Origin: Oleispira sp036960605
Lineage (GTDB): Bacteria; Pseudomonadota; Gammaproteobacteria; Pseudomonadales; Oceanobacteraceae
DNA: 64,000 nucleotides
Reading direction: 5' to 3'
Assembly: GCA_036960605.1 (NCBI GenBank)
Contig: JBALXI010000023.1
Location: forward strand, 7,239 to 71,238
In this document: positions 17,325 through 26,068 of the stretch, one piece after another
Layout of the letters: each line of letters begins with the position of its first letter
How positions within the stretch are numbered: position 1 is the stretch's first letter
The notes under the pieces: model-generated
What the model saw: the letters and a program-made list of their open reading frames with translations, nothing else
Databases searched by the model: none
Told to the model about the DNA's origin: nothing
Translations under genes and position numbers: made by a program

Positions 17325-18494
17325 TTATTCAGCTTTAAAAGTATATTCACTGACAATCGGGTAATGGTCCGATGGGAAAACTTCTTCACTATTCGAATAA
17401 CCCTGATACTTGTTCTTATCGATAGCCGACTTAACTCTACGGAAGTCTGTCCCAGAAGCGTCTTTACCACCGCTGTAAGTCCAATCAACGGGATAAACAG
17501 GCTTACCAAACTTGCCTTCGATTGTACCAAAACCATGATAGCTTTCTGACTCATCAGGCAAGGTTCCTAGGGCCCACCAACGGGCATTCAAACGGAAATA
17601 ATCATCGTTGATTGCTTGGCCATTTTTTAAAGCAGACAGCGTAATAGACATTGGCAAGTTTAAGTAATTAGCGCCAAAGTTACCCATCAGAACAACCGGT
17701 TGTAGTTGACCGTCAACCATCGCTTTTTCAAACATAAAGTTGCGTAATTGGTCGATAGCAAATGTGCGTGCAGCCGTCACCACTAATGCATGGCCAAGGT
17801 CTTCAGGACGCTTGTTTTCATACATCTGAGTATTGAATAACCACAGTTCGCGATTTGTTCCTTTGTCGCGTACTTTTGCATAGGTAAACATGCGGTTTTC
17901 AAACTCACCAAAATCAATGGCAACGGACTTCAGAACAGGAACAATTTTAGTGCCGATGTTAATGGCGATCTCTGCAATCCCTTTTTCTACCGCAGCAGCC
18001 AGTGCATTATCTTTTAAGCCTTTGAAGCTGTACCAGCGATTACCTTTTTCTAATACTTCAAAGCGGGCCTTATTGTAATAAATAGCATTAAATTTACCGA
18101 TGGTTAGACCATCATCTCCTTGGCCAATACGAGAATAATCATCACCCAATTTGGTTTCAGTATTATTCCAAAGCTCGATGATTGAAACGCCAATCTTACC
18201 GCCAACATGGTGGTAGCCAGTATCAAGGGATTGCAGCTGTGAGTGATAACCTTCTTGGGTTCCCACAAAATCTGGTTTATTGGTTTCGATGCTGCGAATC
18301 ACAGAACCAAAGCGGTTTTTCCAAATCTCATTACCCGTATCTGTCTCAGGTTCTTTATCACGAATATTAAAGGTCATGGCCTTATAGTCGTCGGAAATCG
18401 GAACGGGCGCTTCGCTCATGGCTTGTGCTTGCCATGATGAAAATATGGATGAGCTTGCCACTAATGTGGCGAGCAAGGTGCTATTGAATTTCAT
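17325..18494 (-). CDS. Secreted endonuclease/exonuclease/phosphatase-fold protein, active site altered
   Basis: Seen: 389 residues with a cleavable signal peptide (ends near QAQA). Fold motifs of the EEP superfamily appear in order: MTFNIR, GTQEG, LWLFNTQMYENK, VLMGNFGAN and the final PSDHYPIV. Known: DNase I-type enzymes need His in N-T-H-L and Asp/Asn in G-D-F-N. Here these are Gln (NTQM), Asn and Gly (GNFG), while the Glu of QE and the terminal Asp-His pair are kept. Inference: activity may be lost or changed; a binding role is possible. An insertion of about 60 residues sits between the second and third motifs. Good ribosome site (AAAGGA). Converges with the PHO-box phosphatase. Confidence 0.8.
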   Translation of the reverse strand: MKFNSTLLATLVASSSIFSSWQAQAMSEAPVPISDDYKAMTFNIRDKEPETDTGNEIWKNRFGSVIRSIETNKPDFVGTQEGYHSQLQSLDTGYHHVGGKIGVSIIELWNNTETKLGDDYSRIGQGDDGLTIGKFNAIYYNKARFEVLEKGNRWYSFKGLKDNALAAAVEKGIAEIAINIGTKIVPVLKSVAIDFGEFENRMFTYAKVRDKGTNRELWLFNTQMYENKRPEDLGHALVVTAARTFAIDQLRNFMFEKAMVDGQLQPVVLMGNFGANYLNLPMSITLSALKNGQAINDDYFRLNARWWALGTLPDESESYHGFGTIEGKFGKPVYPVDWTYSGGKDASGTDFRRVKSAIDKNKYQGYSNSEEVFPSDHYPIVSEYTFKAE

Positions 18495-18558
18495 GCGAAT
18501 TCCTTTGGGCTATGTGCCGACGGTGAGTCTGAGCAGTACACTGTTATTTTTATAGGTG

Positions 18559-18570
18559 GTACATATGTAC
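18559..18570. promoter_or_regulatory. Perfect 12-bp palindrome upstream of the EEP gene
   Basis: GTACATATGTAC, about 65 bp before the EEP start and next to a TATAAA-like -10 on the minus strand. A candidate operator by position and symmetry; no known regulator assigned. Confidence 0.25.
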
Positions 18571-18629
18571 AGGAATAGTCTAGAGCGGTTTTGATCAAAG
18601 GGATAGTTCAAGAAAGCGCCAAAGTTGGT

Positions 18630-18670
18630 AAAAAAACGCCGACTTATCGATGGCAGTCGATAATATCGGC
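18630..18670 (-). terminator. Rho-independent terminator of the peroxidase-like gene
   Basis: Long near-perfect stem (18638-18650 with 18657-18670, one or two bulged bases), six-base loop, and a run of seven T on the minus strand (18636-18630). About 90 bp past the stop codon at 18758. Confidence 0.75.
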
Positions 18671-18757
18671 AAAGGGTCGATCAGCATCAGGATTTTTCAT
18701 GAGAACGATAAGTGAGTCTGCTTACCGTTCTGCGTTTATTTAAAGACCTCGCTATAT

Positions 18758-20380
18758 CTAAAGTGCTTGGCCGTTCTGGTTAATAGCATTGAGTTGATGA
18801 TTATCGGCTGCTTCGTCGGCTGCTGGGATCCAATCGCTTAAACAAGCGCTGCTTTCTACGCAGGGATCGGTTAAAGCTTCTAAGAAGCTAACCAGCTGGT
18901 TTACCTCATTATCATTGATTCGAATACGTCCTAAGCGACTGGTTTGCGCTTGTTGCTCTTGGTTCAGCTTGGCTACTGCTAGTAGGCTATTGGTTTCAGC
19001 ATTCGGATATAAGCTGGCACAATTAGTCGCTCCACTATCAATAAGGTTTTCGAATTGATCAAGCTGACAGTGATCATTACGATCAAAATAGCCTTCAACT
19101 GAATTTTGCGGATTGATGTAGTGACGAACAGTGCGCTCTAAAGAATCAAAGCTGCCCGAGTGGCCATAAGGAGCCGTTACTTTTAAATTCAGAAGTGAGG
19201 CTGTACGGAAGTGATAACGGTCGCTGTCATTACTGGTTTCACGAGCAAGACCAAAGTCATCATCACCAGTGCTGCCATCACCTTTGCCTGGGCCTACTTG
19301 TGGGAAAGCAACGACGTGATGCTGTTCGTCACTAAAGAGTTGGCCGCTATGGCATGCTACGCAACCAGCGCCACCGTCTTGCGGTGTATTAAAGAATAAA
19401 ACAGCGCCTTCTTTTTGGTCATTTGTCATCGCGGCTAAATCACCGTCCATATAGTTCTGCCATGAATGATTAGCGAATTGCATCGAGCGTTCATATTCAC
19501 CGATGGCGTGAGCAATATTATCAAAACTGATTAAGTTCTCGGCGCTCGCGTTGCTGGCGTAGGCTTGCTGGAATTCTAGCAGCCAATCGTTATTGCCTAA
19601 CTCGTTTTCACCTTCGCCGTAGTCACCGATACGTGCCGCCAAGTGGTTGCGAACATCTTCATTGGAATTACCAGATTCAAAACTTGTGCCGCGCATTTCT
19701 TCCGCAGAGGTCACTGGGAAGCGAGCTTGTGCTGCGGCCATGTTTTGGCCTGCGTTGCTATCGGAGGTATTGAAAGCAACATCCGGAGTGCGAATGTTGC
19801 CGTTGCTGCCGTTAGTACCTGCAACAATATTGAGGGAAGCAACTCGTGAGTCATGAAACATGCCTCGATCCCAGAAACCGACATTAAAGACCGTTGGAGC
19901 ATTTCTAGGGACTTCGGGTAGACCATTATTATGAACGCGGCCTTCGCCTAATAGCTCAGGATTTTCTGCATCAACACCCACGGATAGTGAGAGTTGATCG
20001 GCGCCACCTAAGGCTGGGTGGTGGCACGTTACGCAGGCGCTATCAAAGTCCCCGCCTAGGCCCTTGGTGAAGAACAACTTTTTACCCAGCTGGGGTAAAG
20101 CTTCACTAATATCGGGTAAGTCGCGCTGCGGATGCTGATTAAGGTTTAGCTGGGCGATCATTTGGCTTAGCTGATTATCCAGCGCAGTGGCGATTGGGTT
20201 TTCTACTTGAGGATCTTCTGCTTGAGGATCTTCTGCTTGAGGATCTTCATTTTGCGGCTCTTCGTTTCGTGGGTCTTCGGGTAGCTGTTCTGCAACGTCA
20301 TCTTTTGAAGGCAGGTTGCAACCGCTTAATGCGACGGCTATGCCTATTGTTATGCTGGATTTCATTATTGATAGTGTCAT
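18758..20380 (-). CDS. Di-haem cytochrome c peroxidase/MauG-like lipoprotein
   Basis: Seen: from the ATG at 20380 the product has 540 residues with a lipobox LSGC (Cys21), then an acidic Pro/Glu/Gln tether (positions 34-62) built from near-identical EDPQA units. Two c-type haem motifs, CVTCH (116-120) and CVACH (340-344), place it in the CcpA/MauG family. Known: such proteins reduce hydrogen peroxide or perform oxidative modifications in the periplasm. The frame is open further upstream (to 20581), but those codons lack signal-peptide character and overlap the divergent sensor gene. Larger than classical peroxidases (about 330 residues), so the substrate may differ. Transcribed away from the sensor kinase gene, ending at its own terminator. 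Confidence 0.87.
   Translation of the reverse strand: MTLSIMKSSITIGIAVALSGCNLPSKDDVAEQLPEDPRNEEPQNEDPQAEDPQAEDPQVENPIATALDNQLSQMIAQLNLNQHPQRDLPDISEALPQLGKKLFFTKGLGGDFDSACVTCHHPALGGADQLSLSVGVDAENPELLGEGRVHNNGLPEVPRNAPTVFNVGFWDRGMFHDSRVASLNIVAGTNGSNGNIRTPDVAFNTSDSNAGQNMAAAQARFPVTSAEEMRGTSFESGNSNEDVRNHLAARIGDYGEGENELGNNDWLLEFQQAYASNASAENLISFDNIAHAIGEYERSMQFANHSWQNYMDGDLAAMTNDQKEGAVLFFNTPQDGGAGCVACHSGQLFSDEQHHVVAFPQVGPGKGDGSTGDDDFGLARETSNDSDRYHFRTASLLNLKVTAPYGHSGSFDSLERTVRHYINPQNSVEGYFDRNDHCQLDQFENLIDSGATNCASLYPNAETNSLLAVAKLNQEQQAQTSRLGRIRINDNEVNQLVSFLEALTDPCVESSACLSDWIPAADEAADNHQLNAINQNGQAL
20201..20250 (-). repeat. 15-bp tandem coding repeats in the lipoprotein tether
   Basis: About three copies of a 15-bp unit (GGATCTTCTGCTTGA on the plus strand) encode the EDPQA tether of the peroxidase-like lipoprotein. 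Near-identity at DNA level makes length change by slippage likely; each step keeps the frame. Confidence 0.6.
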
Positions 20381-20493
20381 GAGATTCTTCGCCTCTTTCT
20401 GACTAGTGATCATTATGTGATGCTGAGTTTTAGAATAGAGAGGGAATGTGCAAGCTGGATGGAGCAAATGTGCAGGCAATGTGTAAGTGAGCC

Positions 20494-20518
20494 TTTTTCT
20501 GCTAACAAAGGCAGAAAA
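20494..20518. promoter_or_regulatory. Inverted repeat resembling a BaeR box
   Basis: TTTTCTGC (20495-20502) and GCAGAAAA (20511-20518) form an 8-bp inverted repeat about 50 bp upstream of the sensor gene, between the divergent transcripts. The left arm with its flank (TTTTTCTGC, later AGGC) loosely resembles the E. coli BaeR box (TTTTTCTCCAT-N-ATTGGC). Autoregulation is an inference. Confidence 0.35.
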
Positions 20519-20569
20519 TGTGATGAGCTTCTCGTATAGTAAGATGATCTTCTTGTTCAGGTTTTTATT

Positions 20570-22183
20570 GTGCGTGTTCAATACAAGTTATTCGCGATTA
20601 CATTATTCGCTTCTTTTATTCTGGTAGCCTCAATGCTGGCCCTTGCCCAGTGGAGTTTTGATCGTGGTCTTTTAGAACATGTGAATAAGCGAGCATTGCA
20701 GCAATATACAAGTTTGTCGGAAGCGCTTGTGAGCCATTATCAGGAAAAAGGAAATTGGCAGGCTTTGAGCGACTCTCGTTATGCTTGGCTTCAATTACAG
20801 AATGATGCTGGGATCGATGTTGATCCGAAAGCGTTGCAGCGTGCGCGTCAAGATTCAACTCAGCGTTCTTCAGGCCTGCAATCAAATAACCGCCACGAGA
20901 AGCGTCAACATCGATTTGATGAACAAGGGCGGAGACCGCCACGCGAGCACCGCCCCCCGCGGGAACATCGACCGCCTCCTCGTGATTTTGATCATCGCCC
21001 TAGATTAGATCGAGATGGAATGGATAGCAGAGGAATGGATAGGGACGATAGACCGCCGCCGCCTCCTAGAAAAAATTCTAAGAAGGATCCTTTAGCCCTA
21101 TTGGATGCCAATAAACAATTACTGATAGGTGATTTGGTAAAGCCAGAGCATCGTCAATATCTAGCGCTTAGCCAAGCAGGCAGTATTATTGGCTATGTTG
21201 TTTATGCCAATCGTGAGCGTTTATTAGATGATTATGATCTGGATTTAGCCTCACAATTAAGTAGCAACTTATGGTGGATTGCGGCGTTAATGATTTTGCT
21301 TTCGGCATCACTGGCTTTGCCGTTCTCCAAATTGCTATTGAGCCCACTTCGGCCCATTGTTGATTCGATACATGCTTTAGCGAAGGGTGATTTCAGCCGT
21401 AGAGTTGAGGTCGTCAATCAAGATGAAATTGGCCGCGTGGCGAAAGATGTTAATCATCTGGCCCAGCAGTTAGAAGAGGTGGATACCAGCCGAAAGACTT
21501 GGCTAGCGAATATTTCACATGAGCTACGCACACCGTTAGCCGTGATGAGAGGGGAGTTAGAGGCCATGCTTGATGGTATTCGAGAATTAAATAAAGACAA
21601 TCTCGGCTCGGCTCATCAAGAAGCGTTGCATTTACAGCGCTTGGTGGAAGATTTATATCAGCTGACGAGCAGTGAGCTGGGTAATGATAACGTCGCGCAG
21701 ATGAGTTATCAGAAGCAAGAACTGGATTTCTCTGCTTTAGTCGAAGATGACTTGGAGCGTTTTCAGCCTTTAATCGATAAGGCAGGTTTGAGTTTCAGTT
21801 TTATAAATAGCGCTCAATCTTTAAATGAAGAGGCGTGGGTAAGGGGAGATTCGAGCCGGCTATCACAATTGATTCATAATCTAGTCAATAACAGCATCAA
21901 ATATACCCAGGCTCCCGGCAAACTCGTTGCCGAATTAATCGTGAAGAACGACGTCATTATTTTCACCTTAATGGATTCAGCGCCCAGCGTTAAAGAGGCT
22001 GAATTGGATAAAATATTTGATCATTTATATCGAGCTGAGCAATCACGCAATCGAAAAACGGGTGGCTCTGGGCTGGGGTTAGCCATTTGTAAGAAAATAG
22101 CGCAAAGCCATGACGGTGAATTGACCGCGAGTCTGTCGGATTTAGGCGGAATTAAAATGACGCTGTGTTTGCCGCGCAGCTAA
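20570..22183 (+). CDS. BaeS-like sensor histidine kinase
   Basis: Membrane sensor that phosphorylates the neighbouring response regulator. Seen: 537 residues from GTG; span 1 at 8-28, periplasmic domain to about 230, span 2 near 233-252, HAMP 252-305, H-box SHELRTPLAV with His317, N-box LVNNSIKYT, and GSGLGLAICKK. A low-complexity insert at about 95-172 in the periplasmic domain is rich in Arg, Pro, Asp and His (repeats of RPPREH, runs of Pro). Known BaeS senses envelope stress. The G1 box is degenerate (LMDSAPSV in place of DNGPGI), as also seen in BaeS relatives. Forms a two-gene unit with the regulator 46 bp downstream. Confidence 0.88.
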   Translation: MRVQYKLFAITLFASFILVASMLALAQWSFDRGLLEHVNKRALQQYTSLSEALVSHYQEKGNWQALSDSRYAWLQLQNDAGIDVDPKALQRARQDSTQRSSGLQSNNRHEKRQHRFDEQGRRPPREHRPPREHRPPPRDFDHRPRLDRDGMDSRGMDRDDRPPPPPRKNSKKDPLALLDANKQLLIGDLVKPEHRQYLALSQAGSIIGYVVYANRERLLDDYDLDLASQLSSNLWWIAALMILLSASLALPFSKLLLSPLRPIVDSIHALAKGDFSRRVEVVNQDEIGRVAKDVNHLAQQLEEVDTSRKTWLANISHELRTPLAVMRGELEAMLDGIRELNKDNLGSAHQEALHLQRLVEDLYQLTSSELGNDNVAQMSYQKQELDFSALVEDDLERFQPLIDKAGLSFSFINSAQSLNEEAWVRGDSSRLSQLIHNLVNNSIKYTQAPGKLVAELIVKNDVIIFTLMDSAPSVKEAELDKIFDHLYRAEQSRNRKTGGSGLGLAICKKIAQSHDGELTASLSDLGGIKMTLCLPRS

Positions 22184-22229
22184 AAATTCTGGCGGTAATG
22201 TTGGGCATCTAGGAGCAATAGAGAAAAGC

Positions 22230-22949
22230 ATGACGGATACTATTTTAATTGTTGAAGATGAACCTAAGCTGGCACAACTGCTGGTTGATTATTTAAAGCA
22301 AAGTGGGTTTGAAACCCACGTAATCGGCGATGGTCTACAAGCGCTGGAATGGATCAATTTGAATCATCAAACGATTGATCTGATGATTTTGGATCTTATG
22401 TTACCGAATCTTGATGGCATGGAAATCTGTAAGGCGGTACGTCAGTTTTCCACGCTCCCAATTCTTATGGCGACGGCAAAAGTGGAAGAAATAGATCGCT
22501 TAATTGGCTTAGAGCTAGGGGCTGATGATTATTTGTGTAAGCCCTATAGCCCAAGAGAAGTGGTTGCTCGGGTGAAGGCGATCTTGCGTCGCAGCCAGTT
22601 GGTAAAGTCTTTTCAAGCAAATGTTAATAATAATGCGGGCCAGCAAGTAGCAGAACTATTGGCTGGCCTAGTATTGGAAGAAGAGAAATATAAGGCGACT
22701 TTAAACGGTAAGGTATTGGATTTAACGGCGGTAGAATTTCAACTATTAGCCATCTTAGCGAAAGAGCCGGGGCGTATTTTTAGTCGTCAGCAATTAATGG
22801 ATGGTGGCTATCAAGATCATCGAGTAGTGAGTGATCGTACCATTGATAGTCATATTCGGAAGTTAAGAAAACGCATCAGTGAGAAGTGCCCCGAAAGCGA
22901 AATTATTCACTCCGTTTACGGGGTCGGCTATAAGTTTGAATTACTGTAG
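22230..22949 (+). CDS. BaeR-like OmpR-family response regulator
   Basis: DNA-binding partner of the upstream kinase. Seen: 239 residues; receiver domain with acidic pair Glu9-Asp10, phospho-acceptor Asp55 (MILDLMLP), MATAKVEEIDRL, and Lys in YLCKPYSPREVV, a segment typical of BaeR. The C-terminal winged helix has DLTAVEFQLLAIL and the recognition region DRTIDSHIRKLRKRI, ending VYGVGYKFE. The divergent peroxidase-like lipoprotein gene is a plausible target because it shares the upstream intergenic region. Confidence 0.9.
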   Translation: MTDTILIVEDEPKLAQLLVDYLKQSGFETHVIGDGLQALEWINLNHQTIDLMILDLMLPNLDGMEICKAVRQFSTLPILMATAKVEEIDRLIGLELGADDYLCKPYSPREVVARVKAILRRSQLVKSFQANVNNNAGQQVAELLAGLVLEEEKYKATLNGKVLDLTAVEFQLLAILAKEPGRIFSRQQLMDGGYQDHRVVSDRTIDSHIRKLRKRISEKCPESEIIHSVYGVGYKFELL

Positions 22950-22972
22950 CTAGAAAGCAGGTTTTATAAGGC

Positions 22973-23082
22973 GACCTATGACTGGGTATTTATTCCACAA
23001 AACGGCGTAAATACTTCCGTGTAGCCTTAGTTCGGCAATCCCTGCCTCGCATATTTGCTCCACAAACACCCAGTCATAGGTC
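22973..23082. repeat. 110-bp element bounded by perfect 15-bp inverted repeats
   Basis: GACCTATGACTGGGT (22973-22987) and its exact reverse complement (23068-23082) enclose 80 bp that hold two similar CCACAAA words (TTCCACAAAAC and CTCCACAAACA) and a smaller TATTTA/TAAATA hairpin. Fills the gap between converging baeR-like and rdgB genes. Too long a loop and no T-run for a terminator. It could be a dispersed intergenic repeat, a structured RNA or an mRNA-end stabiliser. Confidence 0.6.
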
Positions 23083-23138
23083 TTCAGGTATCTAAAATTG
23101 CATAATTTTAATAGTAGCAAAGGAAAGCTTAATAGAAA

Positions 23139-23741
23139 TCAGGGGCGCCAGTTTCGAAGTAATTCTTGAATAGCTTGGCCTCGATGGCTGATAATATTCT
23201 TTCGTTCTTTGCTCAGTTCGGCTGAGCTGCAGGCTTCGTTAGGGACTAGGAATACGGGGTCGTAACCAAAGCCTTGGACGCCTGAAGGCTCGGTTAAAAT
23301 CTGACCTTCCCAACTGCCTTGGAATACCTGAGGCGTTGGATCATTTTCATGACGCATATAAACCAAGACGCATTGAAAGCGAGCCGAACGCTGTTCTGCT
23401 GGAACATCTTTAAGGGCTTCTAACAACTTAAGGTAGTTAGCTTCGTCACTGGTATTACCACTGTCATCAGCTGCGTAGCGCGCACTATAAATACCAGGAG
23501 CACCTTGCAGGGCATCAACTTCTAAACCCGAGTCATCGGCTAACGCTGGCAGGCCAGAGAATTTACACGCATTGCGGGCTTTAATAATCGCGTTTTCAAC
23601 AAAGCTTAAGCCGGTTTCTTCCGCTTCAATCGTATCAAATTCATTCTGCGGAATGACTTGAATGCTTTTATCAGAAAATAGCTGCGAGAATTCACGCAGC
23701 TTACCTTGGTTGCCACTGGCTAGAACGAGTTTTTCAATCAT
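23139..23741 (-). CDS. rdgB: XTP/dITP pyrophosphatase (HAM1/RdgB)
   Basis: House-cleaning enzyme that hydrolyses XTP, ITP and dITP to monophosphates, preventing their use in DNA and RNA. Seen: 200 residues; N-terminal LASGNQGKLREF substrate motif, ALADDSGLEVDAL metal/catalytic motif, GVQGFGYDPVFLVP and the closing SHRGQA. All family landmarks present. Ends the minus-strand run metX-metW-DUF4426-rdgB, an order known from Pseudomonas. Confidence 0.96.
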   Translation of the reverse strand: MIEKLVLASGNQGKLREFSQLFSDKSIQVIPQNEFDTIEAEETGLSFVENAIIKARNACKFSGLPALADDSGLEVDALQGAPGIYSARYAADDSGNTSDEANYLKLLEALKDVPAEQRSARFQCVLVYMRHENDPTPQVFQGSWEGQILTEPSGVQGFGYDPVFLVPNEACSSAELSKERKNIISHRGQAIQELLRNWRP

Positions 23742-23775
23742 ATTGTTTTGGGTCTTTTAAGTTCTATTCTTCGAT

Positions 23776-24255
23776 TTATTCTTCTTCGTAGAAGCGTTGG
23801 CTGAATTTTACATCGAAATTTTTCTGCTTGGCATTGCTTGGTATAACATCCAAATCGAAGTTATACATATCACCATCGTCGAAGCTGAAGGTGCTGATGT
23901 AATAAATCGCTTGGCCCTCACGTACACGGCGAAACTCTAATTCACGACTTTGGCCGATTAAATTTCGAATAGAGCCTTTTACACTCGCATCAAGAGCGGC
24001 GGGTACTTGGCCACCTTTGGTTTTTTGTAATACCGAAATATTCAAAAAGCCTAATGAACGTGAGCGAGGAATATCATAAATTTTCGAGACTTCCGGGGTT
24101 AAGAAGCTACTGTTTAAACCCATGTAGTGAACTTCGTATTCACCAAAAACTATCTTCTGTTCAGCGCTGGCACTGACGGAGATTAAGCACAGTAACAATG
24201 CGCCGATCAGATAAGACAAACGGGAAGCAAGCGCACCCTTGTTAAACTTAAGCAT
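23776..24255 (-). CDS. Exported DUF4426-family protein
   Basis: Seen: 159 residues with a signal peptide (hydrophobic 13-29, cleavage near ASA-EQ) and a mature all-beta-looking domain starting KIVFGEYEVHYMGLNSSFL. Known: DUF4426 proteins are periplasmic, of unknown function, and sit beside metW and rdgB across pseudomonads and relatives. The gene starts 11 bp after metW ends, suggesting co-transcription. No catalytic motif recognised. Confidence 0.8.
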   Translation of the reverse strand: MLKFNKGALASRLSYLIGALLLCLISVSASAEQKIVFGEYEVHYMGLNSSFLTPEVSKIYDIPRSRSLGFLNISVLQKTKGGQVPAALDASVKGSIRNLIGQSRELEFRRVREGQAIYYISTFSFDDGDMYNFDLDVIPSNAKQKNFDVKFSQRFYEEE

Positions 24256-24266
24256 TAGTAAGCCTC

Positions 24267-24878
24267 CTATCGGCTGATATGATAAACCGCAGTTTCACCC
24301 AGCATGGAAGGCCATAAGCCAATGCTCCAGTGCTCGTTATGTTGGTCATCCACTACCGTCTTATTCAAGATGCGGATGCCTTTACTGTGGCAAAGTTGTT
24401 CAAAATCTTTAAAAGTACACAAATGGATGTTCGGTGTATCGTACCAATTATAAGGTAGCGATTCAGACATCGGCATGCGGCCTTTCAATAACAAGTATAG
24501 GCGTGTTCGCCAGTAACCGAAGTTAGGGAATGTAACGATTGCTTGGTTACCAATGCGTAACATTTCATCGACCAAAACATCAGGACTTTGCACGGCTTGT
24601 AACGCTTGCGCCATGATGACCGTATCGATGCTGTTATCTTTAAAATTGCTTAAGCCCGCGTCGAGATTTTGCTCGATCACATTGATGCCGTTTTTAATGC
24701 AGTGAGTTATTTTGTCTGGGCTGATTTCTAAGCCATAACCGCGTACGCCTTTTTCTGCCTTCAAAAAACTCAGTAATTCGCCTTTACCGCACCCTAGATC
24801 GAGTACTTGGCTATTAGGCTTAACCCACTGCTGGATAATGGATAGATCTGGACGCAGGTTGTTCAATGCTTGGCTCAT
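24267..24878 (-). CDS. metW: MetW methyltransferase-like protein
   Basis: Partner of MetX in methionine synthesis in many proteobacteria; precise biochemistry is unsettled. Seen: 203 residues, class I SAM-binding fold with VLDLGCGKGELL as motif I, YGLEIS acidic loop, and MAQALQAVQSP. Start overlaps the metX stop by 4 bp (ATGA), so the two are translationally coupled. Full family length. Confidence 0.94.
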   Translation of the reverse strand: MSQALNNLRPDLSIIQQWVKPNSQVLDLGCGKGELLSFLKAEKGVRGYGLEISPDKITHCIKNGINVIEQNLDAGLSNFKDNSIDTVIMAQALQAVQSPDVLVDEMLRIGNQAIVTFPNFGYWRTRLYLLLKGRMPMSESLPYNWYDTPNIHLCTFKDFEQLCHSKGIRILNKTVVDDQHNEHWSIGLWPSMLGETAVYHISR

Positions 24879-26068
24879 GATTGTCCTCCTATTACGGCAG
24901 CTATTGCTACTTCTGTCGTAGCGGCAGGAATATCACTTTCTACTCGTTGCATGTAAGCACCAAAGACATCGAGATAACGTGGGATCGGCAATAAGAAGGC
25001 ATCGTGACCATTCTCTGATTCGATGCAGGCATAGCTTACATCTTTATCCGCTTGTATTAGCGCATTGACGATCTCTTCTGAGCGATCCGGAGCAAAGCGC
25101 CAGTCGGTGGTGAAGGATGCGACGAAGAATTTGCATTTAGCCAGACTTAAGCACTTAACCAAATCACCGTCGTGGTCGATGGTTGGGTCAAAATAGTCCA
25201 ATGCTTTGGTCATCAACATATAAGTATTGGCATCAAACTGGGTGCTGAATTTTTGCCCTTGATAATGCAAATAGCTTTCGACTTGGAATTCAGGGGCGAA
25301 ACTAAAGCTCAGTTCGTCGGCTTTTAGGTCACGACCAAACTTCGCTTTCATGGCATCACCCGACATATAGGTTAGATGACCAAGCATGCGAGCTTGCGAT
25401 AAGCCTGCCTTAGGCACAACACCATGATCCATGTAGCGACCTTGGTGAAAATCAGGATCTTTACTGATCGCTTGGCGTGCGACTTCGTTAAAGGCAATGT
25501 TCTGTGCCGATAGCTTAGGAGCAGAAGCGATGACTAGAGCATGACGTAAACGCTCTGGGTATTGAATCGACCAGCGCAATACTTGCATGCCGCCTAATGA
25601 TCCACCGACAACGGCAGCCCATTGTTGAATATTGAGGAAATCGGCTAAACGTTTTTGGCTTCTTACCCAGTCACGAACAGCGACGATCGGGAAGTCAGGG
25701 CCATAGGCCTTGCCCGTTTCTGGATTGATGCTGGTAGGCCCGGTCGAGCCGGAACAACCACCGAGGTTGTTCAAGCAGACAACAAAAAACTTATTAGTAT
25801 CAATCGATTTACCGGGTCCAATACAGCTATCCCACCAACCTGGACGTTTATCGTCCATGCTGTGGAAGCCCGCAGCATGGTGGTCACCACTTAAGGCGTG
25901 GCAAATTAGAATGGCATTACTGGCATCAGCATTGAGTTCACCGTAGGTCTCATAAATTAATTCATAAGATTCGAGGATGCGGCCGCTGCGTAGTATTAAA
26001 GGCTCATCAAAACGTTGAGTTTTAGGAGTGATGATACCGACGCTATCGTCTGGAATTTGTGCTGGCAT
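24875..26068 (-). CDS. metX: Homoserine O-acyltransferase MetX
   Basis: Activates homoserine by O-acylation in methionine synthesis. Seen: 397 residues, alpha/beta hydrolase with nucleophile Ser157 in GGSLGGMQ, catalytic Asp in TTDWRFAPDRS and His in ENGHDAFLL. Known: in proteobacteria with a metX-metW pair the acyl donor is often succinyl-CoA (MetXS) although older annotation says acetyl; I cannot decide this from the residues alone. Coupled to metW by a 4-bp overlap. Confidence 0.95.
   Translation of the reverse strand: MPAQIPDDSVGIITPKTQRFDEPLILRSGRILESYELIYETYGELNADASNAILICHALSGDHHAAGFHSMDDKRPGWWDSCIGPGKSIDTNKFFVVCLNNLGGCSGSTGPTSINPETGKAYGPDFPIVAVRDWVRSQKRLADFLNIQQWAAVVGGSLGGMQVLRWSIQYPERLRHALVIASAPKLSAQNIAFNEVARQAISKDPDFHQGRYMDHGVVPKAGLSQARMLGHLTYMSGDAMKAKFGRDLKADELSFSFAPEFQVESYLHYQGQKFSTQFDANTYMLMTKALDYFDPTIDHDGDLVKCLSLAKCKFFVASFTTDWRFAPDRSEEIVNALIQADKDVSYACIESENGHDAFLLPIPRYLDVFGAYMQRVESDIPAATTEVAIAAVIGGQS

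Noticed and set aside
20381..20581. 67-residue N-terminal extension of the peroxidase-like lipoprotein
   Set aside because: It would put a lipobox in the middle of the chain and overlap the divergent sensor gene; the ATG at 20380 gives a normal lipoprotein signal.
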